Assembly: GCA_021810505.1 (NCBI GenBank)
Contig: JAJZIR010000003.1
Coordinates: forward strand, 1-43,464
Length of the DNA: 43,464 nt
Source: a bacterium
GTDB taxonomy: Bacteria > Deinococcota > Deinococci > Deinococcales > Deinococcaceae
Direction of reading: 5' to 3'
Part shown: positions 1 through 8,064 of the stretch, in pieces
Layout: each line of letters starts with the position of its first letter
Position numbering within the stretch: position 1 is the first letter of the stretch
Notes under the pieces: generated by a model
What the model was told of the DNA's origin: nothing
Databases searched by the model: none
Seen by the model: the letters and a program-made list of their open reading frames with translations, nothing else
Program-made: the position numbers and the translations under genes

Positions 1-1
1 C

Positions 2-157
2 GGCTGGCTGTACGCGGCGAACCTTAACGGCGGGACTAACGGCACCATCACCGCCTACGACCCGTCTACCGGAGCGGAGATCAGCTCTACCAGCTTCACC
101 AGCCCCACTTCCAGCGATGGGATAAGTGGCCCCACTTTCCTCACTGCGATTCCGTGA
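2..157 (+). CDS. C-terminal end of a beta-propeller repeat lipoprotein (partial)
   Basis: Only the last 51 codons and the TGA are in the window; the frame starts at base 2. The translation has a propeller-blade motif (GWLYAAN, then GTITAYDPSTGAEI) followed by the tail TSPTSSDGISGPTFLTAIP. This tail nearly matches the C-termini of the complete lipoproteins at 2324-3730 and 33465-35147, so this is a third paralogue. The missing part presumably encodes a lipoprotein signal and more blades. Function is unknown; propellers of this kind usually bind ligands or partners outside the cytoplasm. The 40 bases after the stop also match the flank after 35147, better than they match the nearer copy. Confidence 0.85.
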   Translation, partial: GWLYAANLNGGTNGTITAYDPSTGAEISSTSFTSPTSSDGISGPTFLTAIP

Positions 158-196
158 GCAGCGATGGGGGGCGGTAGAGGCGCACAGTGGCCCAGG
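155..196 (+). repeat. 3' flank shared with the lipoprotein gene at 33465-35147 (copy 1)
   Basis: From the stop codon onward, 33 of 42 bases match positions 35145-35186, and all nine differences are transitions. Similarity ends where the decayed TnpB sequence begins. It may be an old duplication boundary or a shared 3' UTR. Confidence 0.6.
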
Positions 197-590
197 AGAC
201 CCTCGATCACAACGACCGCGTGGTTTTTGCAGATCGCAGTCGAGGTCTGGTGCAAGAAGTCGGTGCGGAGGTTGACGATCTTTCGGTGAGGCTTCCCAAC
301 ATGTGTCTGGGCTTGCTTCCTGTCGTTGCTCCCTTGTCTCCTGGAAAAGTTCTCTTGGGCGTGTTTCAGTTGTCGCTCGAGCGCGTGCAGATCCGGCAGG
401 TTCCGTCCAGGAGAGGGGCAAAGGTTGCAACTCCCAGATCGATTCCCACGAATCCAGGAGAGCGGTAGGATGGAACCTCGACCTCCCGCTCTGTCTGGAT
501 TGTAACGCACTATCTCCCACTGGATTGCCGAACCGTGACGTTCTTAATCGTGCCGAGGATAGTCTGGCTCTTCCGGTAGGTGTGACAAAT
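190..590 (-). pseudogene. tnpB: Decayed IS605/IS1341-type TnpB (OrfB) transposase
   Basis: Read on the minus strand in three frames, this is a broken TnpB. The pieces are: LGTIKNVTV, a disrupted segment ending IQTEREVEVP (with an in-frame TAG), then GFVGIDLGVATFAPLLDGT with the first RuvC aspartate. After a frame change near 395-405 come DLHALERQLKHAQENFSRR, then a Lys/Arg-rich helix, and VVVIEGLLG with the second RuvC acidic residue. TnpB is the RNA-guided nuclease of IS200/IS605 elements. At least two frameshifts and one stop are visible, and the C-terminal zinc finger is missing because the sequence ends at the lipoprotein flank near 190-196. No TnpA or element ends were seen. It is not functional. 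Confidence 0.8.
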
Positions 591-801
591 TTTCACCACC
601 GTGTGAGCAGGGTATTCACCACCAGACGACGACCGGAGCACCGGGCCACTCATTTCCACGACGCCGTGGAGCCGCCGTCGCTGGTGGGGCAGCAGGTCGT
701 TCGATAGGCCTGATCGGGCGCGGTAGCAGGGAGTCAGCGCGACCGCTTCAGTGGTCGACGAGGTGGTGGGGAATCCCCACCGCTGGCACGGCGGAGAGCG
801 G

Positions 802-1113
802 CTATGGGTCAGAGAAGATTGCGTGCCCACCGACACGGCGCCAGCGGATCGCAGGCTGGCCACCAATCCGGACCCACTCGAACGTCGCCCGCCCGTCAGG
901 GCCGGCAAAGCTCCAGGTCATCTCCCACACCCCGCGCGCACTCTGTACCGGCTTGACCCGTAACCCAGCCGGCCACGAGGAACCAGGATCACTGATGTGC
1001 CGCTCGGCTGCCGGGATGAACTCATCCCGGACAACCTGCCAGAACTGCCGGAACTCCTTGTCTGAGAGCCAGCAGCGGTCAGCAGCAAACCGCTCGGTCT
1101 GCTGAAACTTCAA
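802..1113 (-). CDS. Putative RelE/ParE-like toxin of a type II toxin-antitoxin pair
   Basis: A 103-residue protein. The C-terminal half carries GVWEMTWSF, a GRATFEWV strand and a final IRWRRVGGHAIFSDP, a pattern I associate with small RelE-like toxins encoded after AbrB-type antitoxins. RelE-fold toxins usually cleave mRNA or poison gyrase; which applies here cannot be told. The start is TTG at 1113, whose TG forms part of the antitoxin TGA (TTGA overlap), indicating translational coupling. No separate promoter is needed. The order antitoxin then toxin is the usual one. Confidence in a toxin-antitoxin pair is good; confidence in the exact toxin family is moderate. Confidence 0.65.
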   Translation of the reverse strand: MKFQQTERFAADRCWLSDKEFRQFWQVVRDEFIPAAERHISDPGSSWPAGLRVKPVQSARGVWEMTWSFAGPDGRATFEWVRIGGQPAIRWRRVGGHAIFSDP

Positions 1114-1433
1114 GCCAGCCCGCGCTCGCCGGCCTCACGCTCAAGATCGGCCAGGAACTCGTCGGCGCTGTCGAACGTCTTGACCCGTCCGGCTACGACG
1201 TCCTCCTCGGCCTCCCGCTCCATCGCCTGCCATCGCTCATCCCAGAACCACGCCTGATCGGCCCGGTGCGGCAGCACCGGGTGTAACTCGATTACGCCAT
1301 CGTCGCGCTCGACGATCTCGACCTGCGCGCCCGGCTGATCGAGCCGGTGGCGATGGCGAAGCTCGGCCGGCAGCGTGATTGACCCCCGACTTGCTGACAG
1401 GGCGACGAAATGCGAACGAGCCCGCTCTACCAT
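1110..1433 (-). CDS. AbrB/MazE-type antitoxin (SpoVT-AbrB domain)
   Basis: A 107-residue protein. Residues 1-50 form a swapped-hairpin AbrB-like DNA-binding domain (RGSITLPAELRHRHRL, then QVEIVERDDGVIELHPV). The acidic C-terminal tail (WDERWQAMEREAEEDV ... FDSADEFLADLE) is typical of the toxin-neutralising region. I chose ATG 1433 because a -10 box TATGAT ends 7 nt upstream, which would start the transcript at or next to this codon (leaderless). The alternatives, ATG 1445 and TTG 1469, fall inside the promoter. A palindrome lies over the -35/spacer region, so autorepression is likely. It is followed by the coupled toxin gene. Confidence 0.75.
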   Translation of the reverse strand: MVERARSHFVALSASRGSITLPAELRHRHRLDQPGAQVEIVERDDGVIELHPVLPHRADQAWFWDERWQAMEREAEEDVVAGRVKTFDSADEFLADLEREAGERGLA

Positions 1434-1440
1434 GACTGCG

Positions 1441-1469
1441 ATCATAGCGTCTAATTGTCGATACGTCAA
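1441..1469 (-). promoter_or_regulatory. Promoter of the toxin-antitoxin operon (leaderless)
   Basis: On the minus strand: -35 TTGACG at 1469-1464, a 17-nt spacer, -10 TATGAT at 1446-1441, then 7 nt to ATG 1433. This is close to the sigma-70 consensus and places the transcription start at about the start codon. No Shine-Dalgarno sequence is present, consistent with leaderless translation. Confidence 0.7.
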
Positions 1470-1474
1470 TTAGA
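1450..1474. promoter_or_regulatory. Palindromic operator of the toxin-antitoxin operon
   Basis: An inverted repeat with 11-bp arms and one mismatch around a 3-bp centre; the outer arms TCTAATTG and CAATTAGA match perfectly. It covers the -35 box and most of the spacer, so binding of the antitoxin complex would block RNA polymerase. Confidence 0.65.
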
Positions 1475-2129
1475 CAGATAGACACCAAGGTCATCCGGCC
1501 ACCCGCTATCACAGGACCGCCACCACCCTCTTCTACTCCGCAGGCGACGCGGTCACTGCCTCGGCGCCAACACCAGCACCGATCTCCTAGTCCTGAACCC
1601 TTCTCCGTCCGGTGTGCACGCCTGGACCCATAAGCCCCTCCGGCTGATTCATGACAGGGACGACCACCGCGACCTATACGGAACAGTACACGTGGCTGCA
1701 TGAGTAGGTAGTTGTCAGGTCTTACTCGTGCTTGGAAGTCGCTGGTGTGGGTCGACGAATACCGCGCTACTGCAAGCCGACCAGCGAGTCATGTCAGGGG
1801 GCACCGTGGCTGTTCTCTAAGGCGATCTCGACCGGCTGCCGCACTCGAACCCAACTGCGATCACGTGCACACGCTTCTGCCTGTAGCAATCGCTGAGTTG
1901 CGAGCCACGATCCATCTCGCCCATCCGCTCCGTCTATACAGAGCATGGCCTTGATCTCCTCCTGGAATGCTTGGGGGTCCGATTCTTCTCGCTGTAAAGC
2001 TCTGAAGCGATGGCCTATACCCGCACCCTCACACGCGCATACACCGCAGGGCTGGGGATCACAGTCAGGTAGCCCGACCGATCTCCGCTCTGGCCGAGGT
2101 AGCTTCGGTGAGGGTAGCTTGGGGGAGCC
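1475..2129. other. Intergenic stretch without a supported gene
   Basis: No open frame here has a convincing start, a ribosome site or a recognisable domain. A protein-like run on the plus strand around 1570-1693 (ending LYGTVHVAA before a TGA) has no start and breaks frame upstream, so at most it is a remnant. Divergent promoters for the flanking genes lie at the edges. Confidence 0.5.
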
Positions 2130-2159
2130 AGCTGAGGAGCTGCACGCAGCTCCTCAGCT
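2130..2159. repeat. Perfect 14-bp inverted repeat with a 2-nt centre
   Basis: Arms AGCTGAGGAGCTGC (2130-2143) and its reverse complement (2146-2159) are separated by AC. No T-tract follows, so it is not a standard terminator. It lies about 30 bp upstream of the -35 box of the lipoprotein gene, so it could be a regulator site or the end of an unseen transcript. Confidence 0.6.
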
Positions 2160-2190
2160 CAAGGCGGCCCTGTCAAGGCGCCTACGCGTA

Positions 2191-2219
2191 TTGACAGCTG
2201 CGCCCGCCCACCTTAGTCT
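2191..2219 (+). promoter_or_regulatory. Promoter of the beta-propeller lipoprotein gene
   Basis: TTGACA at 2191-2196, a 17-nt spacer, and TAGTCT at 2214-2219. It is followed by a leader of about 100 nt containing CTTAG-N6-CTAAG (2223-2238) and GTCGGTG ... CACCGAC (2238-2264). The paralogue at 33465 has the same layout, including the pyrimidine-rich CCTTAGG ... TTTTCTA block just after the -10. The TTGACA also forms the right arm of a CTGTCAA ... TTGACAG repeat (2170-2197). Confidence 0.7.
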
Positions 2220-2323
2220 CTCCTTAGGCTTTTCTAAGTCGGTGGTAGCAGAGATATCACCGACATCGGTACCTCCCTATCTCTGCCCTCACCTGTTTGC
2301 TTGAAAGCCTACTAGGAGGTCAG

Positions 2324-3730
2324 ATGCCTGCAGCGTTTCCTAAGCGCAGCTCCCTCGTGCTTCCCTTCGCCGCCCTGCTACTGGCCGGCTGCTCCAGCGT
2401 AGCTCCCCAACCGGCCGTAACTACCCAGGTGGTGGCCAGCGCGCAGCTCACTCCCCTGAACAGCGACTTGATCCTGACTACCTACAACTCCTCTACCCCC
2501 AGCTCGGTCACCAACTACGACCTAGCTGCAGCTAGGTCCCTCCCGGAGACCTTCACCCTGACCCTGCTGGACGCCTCGGGGAAGGTGATCCTCCAGTCGG
2601 CTGCGGGAGCTCCCCAAGTCACCCTGTGCGCTTCTGATCCGGGGGAGCTCAGCGTCACCTCAGCTGGCTCAGGGGAGTACCAACTGAGAGCTCTGCGCTC
2701 CTTCGGCTCTAACCCCTCCAGTGCTCAGAGCCTCTACCTGGCGGTAGGGAACTGCTCGGGGACACAGCTCACCCAGCCAGGCAGCTCCACCCCTATCTCC
2801 CTCCCTACCGTGAGCGAGACTCAGGCGCTGTATGTGAGCAATGATGGCTCCTTTGGCAATGGCCCTTTCACCATCACCGCCTACACCGCCCACGGGAGAG
2901 AGCTGGGCTTCTCGGTGAGCGGGAGCAACAGCGGGCTGTCTCACCCAGCCGGTCTCGCCTTTGACTCAGCGACCGGTTGGCTGTACGTGGCGAATAGCAG
3001 CGGCGGGACTAGTAACACCGGCAGCATCACCGCCTACGACCCAGCTACCGGAGCGGAGATCCCCAGCTCCAGCTTCTCCACCACCAGCGGGCTGAACGGT
3101 TCACAAGGCCTCGCCTACGACCCAGTGACCGGCTGGCTGTACGTGGCGAACTTTAACGGCGGCACCACCGGCACCATCACCGCCTACGACCCAGCTACCG
3201 GAGCGGAGATCCCCAGCTCCAGCTTCTCCACCACCAGCGGCCTGGACTTCCCACTCGGCCTCGCCTTTGACCCTCAGACTGGCTGGCTGTACGCGGCGAA
3301 CACTGACAGCAGCGCCATCACCGCCTACGACCCGGTCTCTGGAGCGGAGATCAGCTCTACGGACTTCACCAGCCCCACTGCCAGCGATGGGCTGTCTAAC
3401 CCAGCCGGCCTCGCCTATGCCCCCCAGACCGGCTGGCTGTACGCGGCGAACGGCAGCAGTAGCAACAGCACCATCACCGCCTACAGCGCCGCTACCGGAG
3501 TGCGGGTTCCCTCCCCCCCCTTCTCCGCTATCAGCGGGCTATCTGCCCCACACGGCCTCGCCTTTGACCCCCAGACCGGCTGGCTGTACGCGGCGAACGG
3601 CAGCAGTAGCAACAGCACCATCACCGCCTACGACCCAGTCTCCGGAGCGGAGATCAGCTCTACGGACTTCACCAGCCCCACTTCCAGCGATGGGTTAAGC
3701 GACCCCACCTTCCTCACCGTGATCCCCTGA
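2324..3730 (+). CDS. Beta-propeller repeat lipoprotein
   Basis: A 468-residue protein. Residues 1-22 are a lipoprotein signal with lipobox LAGC (Cys23), so the mature protein should be membrane-anchored outside the cytoplasm. Residues of about 35-165 form an N-terminal domain (FTLTLLDASGKVILQSAAG). This is followed by about six propeller blades of 40-50 residues, each with GLAFDP/GLAYDP-x-TGWLYAAN and TITAYDPxTGAEI, ending DPTFLTVIP. The blades resemble NHL/YncE-like propellers. ATG 2324 is chosen over an upstream TTG because AGGAGG lies 4 nt before it and the signal peptide then starts correctly. Its paralogues are the partial gene at 2-157 and the gene at 33465-35147. The molecular function is unknown. 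It is convergent with the arabinose operon. Confidence 0.85.
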   Translation: MPAAFPKRSSLVLPFAALLLAGCSSVAPQPAVTTQVVASAQLTPLNSDLILTTYNSSTPSSVTNYDLAAARSLPETFTLTLLDASGKVILQSAAGAPQVTLCASDPGELSVTSAGSGEYQLRALRSFGSNPSSAQSLYLAVGNCSGTQLTQPGSSTPISLPTVSETQALYVSNDGSFGNGPFTITAYTAHGRELGFSVSGSNSGLSHPAGLAFDSATGWLYVANSSGGTSNTGSITAYDPATGAEIPSSSFSTTSGLNGSQGLAYDPVTGWLYVANFNGGTTGTITAYDPATGAEIPSSSFSTTSGLDFPLGLAFDPQTGWLYAANTDSSAITAYDPVSGAEISSTDFTSPTASDGLSNPAGLAYAPQTGWLYAANGSSSNSTITAYSAATGVRVPSPPFSAISGLSAPHGLAFDPQTGWLYAANGSSSNSTITAYDPVSGAEISSTDFTSPTSSDGLSDPTFLTVIP

Positions 3731-3849
3731 GGGGAGGCAGGTCACCCCGGCAAAGGCCGTATAACCCCAAGTGCATGGGAAGCCGGTGTAGGTAAAGGCG
3801 TAAAGGTGAAAATCCGGCTCCGGGAGAGAGCTCCGGTTTCCCAGCCACC

Positions 3850-3923
3850 CCGCGGGCAGCGCGACCCCTGTGAACGCGACAGTGGACACGGCATGGGTAC
3901 ACCCGGGAGTGGCTGCCCGGCGG
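3850..3923. repeat. Long-range inverted repeat between convergent genes
   Basis: CCGC-GGGCAGC at 3850-3860 pairs with GCTGCCCGGCGG at 3912-3923 with one bulged base, enclosing about 50 nt that contain GGGTACACCC. It sits in the 201-bp gap between the lipoprotein stop and the end of the arabinose operon. It could act as a transcription-end structure for either side; no T-tract is present. Confidence 0.3.
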
Positions 3924-3931
3924 GGAAGCTG

Positions 3932-5854
3932 TTAGCCAGAGCGAGGAATCCAGACGCACATCGCGCCGCTAGCGCGGTGATCCCAGAACGCATAAGGGAC
4001 CGCCGTCAAAGGCTGGGGTTGGAGCCTCGCCGGTAGATCGCGGTAGAGCGTGTCCCAATCCGAAGTGTCTAGGGCGCTGGCCTCGCCGCGCAAAACCATC
4101 AGGCCGCCGAGCAGCTCCGGTTTGAAGCGGGCGGCCAGCGCGGCGACCTGCTTCTGGCTCAAGGCGATCCGGTGGAGCGGAACGGCGTGGTCGGTGCCTT
4201 CTAGGCAGTACACCAGGGGACCGCGCTGCAGAGCTATGCGGCCGAGGTCATCCCTGACCTCGGGGTGTGCGTGCAGGGCCCGGACTGCCAAATCCAGCTG
4301 CAACTCGACCAGATCGCCCGGCGACCAACGCCTCTCCAGGCGGGCGTAGCCGTCCCTGAGACAATCCGCTAGCTGCACGGGTTCCCCACCAACCCATAGC
4401 CGGGTATCCCGCGACCACGCCGGAATCCTGAGCGACAGGGTAAAGGGTAAGGGGGACTCCAAGCCCAGGCGGATCGCCACTTTTCCCTCCCAAGGATAGC
4501 GGGTCTCCACCGCGAGCTCGACTGGACGCCCGGCGATTTCGGCTCGGGCACGCCCCTGGATGTAGAGGTGAACGGCGAGCTCGCTCTCTCCTGCCCCGTA
4601 GGCGTAGCTCCCCAGCGATAGGATCAACCGCAGCGCGTTGGGTGGGCAGCAGGGGCAGGCGTGCCACTCCCAGCGGTGGTGGTCCCCCCTGCTCTCCAAG
4701 ACGTTGTCGTAGAAGTAGCGGTCGCCGCTCAGCCCGACCCCAGCCAAGACGTTGTTGTAGAGGGCCTGCTCCAGGACGTCGGCGTAGCGGCCGTCGCCGC
4801 TGGCTTCCAACATCTTGCTGGCCCAAAACACCAAGCCGACGCTGGCACAGGTTTCGGCGTAGGCGGTCGCGTTGGGCAGGTCGTAGTCGGTGCTGAAGCC
4901 CTCGTTGTGCGCCGAGGGGCCTAAACCACCGGTCACGTAGAGGCGCTTACCGGTCAGATCCTGCCAAAGCCTGGTGCAGGCCGCCCAGAGGCTCTGATCG
5001 CCGGTCTGCGCCGCCAAGTCGGCCATGGCGGTATAGAGGTACATCGCCCGCACCGCGTGGCCGACCACCTGGTCCTGCTCGCGCACCGGCCGGTGGGCTT
5101 GAGCGTACTGGTGGGTACCCTGGTGGTAGGCAGCCGGATCCTCTCCCCTAGCTCGGGCTTCCTCATCGAAGAAATTGGGCGACTTGCCGCGCTCGTCGAT
5201 GAAGTACTGAGCAAAGGCCAGGTGCTCGGGGCGGCCGGTCACTCGGTAGAGGCGCAGCAAGGCCAGCTCGATCTCCTCGTGACCAGGGTAGCCGTGCTTC
5301 TGGCCGGGTCCCGGACCGTAGACGCTCCGGAGCAGCTCGAGGTAGCGCTCCATCACCTCCAGGAGGTCGCGCTTGCCGGTGACCTGGAAGCGGGCCACCG
5401 CGGCTTCGGTCAGGTGGCCCGCGCAGTAGAGCTCGTGCCAGTCCCGCTCGTTGGTGAAGCGCTGGTGGGGGGCGTGGGCGGTGAAGTAGGTGTTGAGGTA
5501 ACCATCTTCTTGCTGAGCGGCCGCCAGGGCCGCCACCAAAGCGTCGACCTTCTCCTCCAGCGCCGGGTCCGGCTGCAGGGCCAGGGCGTAGCTGGCTCCC
5601 TCGATCCACTTGGCGATATCCGAATCCCAGAACATCTGGGGGGTACCGCCCCAGTCCAAGATCGGGATCGCCAGCGGGCCGGGGCGCTGCTCCAGAGCGG
5701 TCACCGCTCCGCTGCGCTGCAGCTGGTCCAGCTGGTGGGGTAGGCCGCGCTCGATCAGGCTGCGCTGCCTAGGAGCCCAGAAGAGATCCTCGATCTGGAC
5801 TTGCGGCAGCGCCAGGGGGGTGTAGCGGCGCTGGCTGGGTGGTTGGCTGGGCAT
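3932..5854 (-). CDS. Beta-L-arabinofuranosidase, glycoside hydrolase family 127 (DUF1680)
   Basis: A 640-residue protein, full length for GH127, which releases L-arabinose from beta-L-arabinofuranosides. The catalytic set known from bifidobacterial HypBA1 is present at matching spacing: acid/base Glu318 (HNEGF), zinc ligands Glu334 and Cys336 (AETCASVG), nucleophile Cys402 and ligand Cys403 in CPCCPPN. There is no signal peptide, so it acts in the cytosol on imported oligosaccharides. ATG 5854 has GGGAGGT a few bases upstream. It is the last gene of the arabinose operon, 19 nt after araA, so its product feeds AraA directly. Confidence 0.93.
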   Translation of the reverse strand: MPSQPPSQRRYTPLALPQVQIEDLFWAPRQRSLIERGLPHQLDQLQRSGAVTALEQRPGPLAIPILDWGGTPQMFWDSDIAKWIEGASYALALQPDPALEEKVDALVAALAAAQQEDGYLNTYFTAHAPHQRFTNERDWHELYCAGHLTEAAVARFQVTGKRDLLEVMERYLELLRSVYGPGPGQKHGYPGHEEIELALLRLYRVTGRPEHLAFAQYFIDERGKSPNFFDEEARARGEDPAAYHQGTHQYAQAHRPVREQDQVVGHAVRAMYLYTAMADLAAQTGDQSLWAACTRLWQDLTGKRLYVTGGLGPSAHNEGFSTDYDLPNATAYAETCASVGLVFWASKMLEASGDGRYADVLEQALYNNVLAGVGLSGDRYFYDNVLESRGDHHRWEWHACPCCPPNALRLILSLGSYAYGAGESELAVHLYIQGRARAEIAGRPVELAVETRYPWEGKVAIRLGLESPLPFTLSLRIPAWSRDTRLWVGGEPVQLADCLRDGYARLERRWSPGDLVELQLDLAVRALHAHPEVRDDLGRIALQRGPLVYCLEGTDHAVPLHRIALSQKQVAALAARFKPELLGGLMVLRGEASALDTSDWDTLYRDLPARLQPQPLTAVPYAFWDHRASGAMCVWIPRSG

Positions 5855-5873
5855 CTTACCTCCCTGGGCGGGG

Positions 5874-7382
5874 TTAACCGCGCAGGCCCTGGGCTAGGCC
5901 GTAGTAGGCCTCTCCCTGGCGGAGCAGCTGGCGAAATTGCGGCAGGCGGGTCTCCTGATCGATCGGCAGGAGCTCTACCCCGAAGATCTCGGCGAAGTCC
6001 TCGATCACCTCAGGGCCGACCGCTCGGCTGAGAGCGGTGTGGTGGGAGCCCCCCGCGTAGATCCAGGCCGCCGTAGCGGTCTTGAAGTCGGGGCGGCAGG
6101 ACCACAGCGCCCGAGCTACCGGCAACTTGGGCATGGGCGGCAGCTCCTGTAAGTCGACCGCCGCCGCGAGCATCCGGAAGCGGTGGCCCAGGTCGATCAG
6201 GGAGACGTTCACCGCTGGGCCGGTCCCGGCCGAGAAGACCAGGCGGACCGGGTCATCCTTGCCGCCGATGGCCAAGGGGTGGATCTCCATCCGGGGGCGG
6301 TGGGAGGCCAGCGAGGGGCAGACCTCTAACATGTGGGCGCCGAGCACCAGGTGGCTCTGCGGGGCCAGGTGATAGGTGTAGTCCTCCATGAAGGAGCTCC
6401 CGCCCGGGAGGCCAAGGCCCATCACTTTGAGCGCTCGCACCAGGGCAGCCGCCTTCCAGTCGCCCTCCCCGCCGAAGCCGTAGCCGTCTGCCATCAGCCG
6501 CTGGGCTGGGAGGCCGGGCAGCTGGCCCAAGCCGGTCAAGTCCTCGAAGGTATCGGTGAAGCCCTTGCAGCCGTTGTCGCGCAGGAAGCCGCGCAGACCC
6601 AGCTCGATCCTGGCGCTCTCGATCAGGGCGGGGTGGCTGCGGCCGCCGGGCAGGAGCTCTGCGGCCGCGTCGTAGCTGGCCAGGTATTCCTCCACCAGCG
6701 CCGCGACCTCTGAGGGGGGAGCCGCGCGCACCCGCTCGGCCAGGTCTCCCACGCCGAAGCCGTCGACCGAGAAGCCGAAGCGGAGCTCGGCCGCCACCTT
6801 ATCCCCTTCGGTGACGGCGACCTGGCGCATGTTGTCGCCGAAGCGGGCGAAACGGGCGCCCTGCCAGTCGTGCCAGGCCCGCGCCGCCCTAGCCCAAGCG
6901 GCGAGCCGCTCGGCGACCTCGGGGTCGGCGTGGTGGCCGACCACCACTTTGCGCCGGATCCCCATCCGGGCCTGCAGGTAACCGGCTTCCCGGTCGCCGT
7001 GGGCCGACTGGTTCAGGTTCATGAAGTCCATGTCGATCTCGGACCAAGGCAGGTCGCGGTTGTACTGGGTGTGCAGGTGGCAGAGCGGTTTGGAGAGGCT
7101 GGACAGACCGGCGATCCACATCTTGGAGGGCGAGAAGGTATGCATCCAGACCACCACCCCAGCGCAGCGCGGATCGCGGCCGATCTCGGCCAGGCGGGAG
7201 CGGATCTCGGCGGAGCTGGTGAGCACCCCAGCGAAGCGCAGCGGCAGGGGGAGGCGCCCCGGCGCGTTCAGGGAACGCACCACCTCCACGGCGTCCTCCT
7301 CTACCCGGCCCAGAGCTTGCGGTCCGTAGAGGTGCTGTGAGCCGCAGACGAAGTACAGCTCGGCCTCAGCCAGCTGTTCCAT
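5874..7382 (-). CDS. araA: L-arabinose isomerase
   Basis: A 502-residue protein that converts L-arabinose to L-ribulose in the cytosol with a divalent metal ion (usually Mn2+). Length and motifs match the family: the N-terminal [10 protein letters not shown], and the metal/catalytic residues Glu306 (GGEGDWK), Glu333 ([10 protein letters not shown]), His350 and His447/448 (GGSHHTALS), aligned almost one to one with E. coli Glu306, Glu333, His350 and His450. ATG 7382 is preceded by GAGGAGGAAT. It lies 13 nt after araD and 19 nt before the GH127 gene in the same operon. Confidence 0.97.
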   Translation of the reverse strand: MEQLAEAELYFVCGSQHLYGPQALGRVEEDAVEVVRSLNAPGRLPLPLRFAGVLTSSAEIRSRLAEIGRDPRCAGVVVWMHTFSPSKMWIAGLSSLSKPLCHLHTQYNRDLPWSEIDMDFMNLNQSAHGDREAGYLQARMGIRRKVVVGHHADPEVAERLAAWARAARAWHDWQGARFARFGDNMRQVAVTEGDKVAAELRFGFSVDGFGVGDLAERVRAAPPSEVAALVEEYLASYDAAAELLPGGRSHPALIESARIELGLRGFLRDNGCKGFTDTFEDLTGLGQLPGLPAQRLMADGYGFGGEGDWKAAALVRALKVMGLGLPGGSSFMEDYTYHLAPQSHLVLGAHMLEVCPSLASHRPRMEIHPLAIGGKDDPVRLVFSAGTGPAVNVSLIDLGHRFRMLAAAVDLQELPPMPKLPVARALWSCRPDFKTATAAWIYAGGSHHTALSRAVGPEVIEDFAEIFGVELLPIDQETRLPQFRQLLRQGEAYYGLAQGLRG

Positions 7383-7395
7383 GATTCCTCCTCAG

Positions 7396-8064
7396 TTAAG
7401 GGCGCCGCTGCCCGTAGACGCCCTGGTAGCGGGCGTACAGGCGGTCGATGTCGGCTTGGGCGATCGGCCGGGGCTGCCCGAGCTGCTGGGCCAGCCATAC
7501 CGTCTTGGCAACGTCCTCGCACATGACGGCGGCTTTGAGCGCCGCTTCGGGCGCCTTCCCCAGCGCGAAGACCCCGTGGTTCTGCAGGAGCACCGCTGGC
7601 GAGCGGTGGCCGGAGAGGGTCCGGACCACCTCCTCGCCGATCTCCTCGCCGCCGATCACCGCGAAGCCGGCGACGGGGATCTCCCCCCCGAACTCGTCGG
7701 CCATGGCGGTGAGGACGCAGGGGATGGGCCGGCCTACCGCCGCCCAGGCGGTGGCGTAGGGGCTGTGGGTGTGGACGATGGCGCCGACCTCGGGCAGCGC
7801 CCGGTAGATGTAGGCGTGGGTGGCAGTATCCGAAGACGGTTGGAGGTGGGTCTCCAGGGGGCGCCCGTCGGCGGCGCAGCGCACCATGGTCTCCGGGCCG
7901 AGCTGGTCGAAGTGCAGGCCGCTGGGCTTGATCAGGAACTCGGCGCTGGGCAGCCGGGCGCTGAGGTTGCCGCTGGTCCAGACCACCAAGCCCAGCGCCG
8001 GGAGGGCGCGGTGCAGCTGGACCAGCTGCTCCCGCAGGGCCTGCTCCGCCGGTGGCCGCTCCAT
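7396..8064 (-). CDS. araD: L-ribulose-5-phosphate 4-epimerase
   Basis: A 222-residue class II aldolase-fold enzyme that converts L-ribulose 5-phosphate to D-xylulose 5-phosphate, the entry to the pentose phosphate pathway. Visible motifs: TSGNLSAR near residue 30, Asp79 (SSDTATH), zinc ligands His98 and His100 (HTHSPYATAWA) and His163 (LLQNHGVFALG). The start ATG at 8064 overlaps the araB stop (TGATG), so translation is coupled. A much longer open frame extends upstream but it is only the antiparallel-frame shadow of araB; the conserved protein begins at MERPPAEQ. Confidence 0.96.
   Translation of the reverse strand: MERPPAEQALREQLVQLHRALPALGLVVWTSGNLSARLPSAEFLIKPSGLHFDQLGPETMVRCAADGRPLETHLQPSSDTATHAYIYRALPEVGAIVHTHSPYATAWAAVGRPIPCVLTAMADEFGGEIPVAGFAVIGGEEIGEEVVRTLSGHRSPAVLLQNHGVFALGKAPEAALKAAVMCEDVAKTVWLAQQLGQPRPIAQADIDRLYARYQGVYGQRRP

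Noticed and set aside
1570-1693. Protein-like run ending LYGTVHVAA
   Set aside because: No start, frame breaks upstream, and no family recognised; too little to call even a pseudogene.
1945-2304. Plus-strand open frame before the lipoprotein gene
   Set aside because: No ribosome site or domain; it covers the promoter, and the lipoprotein start is well defined at 2324.
2950-3720. Repeats in the lipoprotein genes as a CRISPR array
   Set aside because: The repeats are in-frame coding units of 120-150 bp without regular spacers and translate to propeller blades.
3850-3923. Structured non-coding RNA gene between convergent genes
   Set aside because: Only one long-range stem with a bulge; no promoter of its own and no match to an RNA family that I can recognise. 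Kept only as an inverted repeat.
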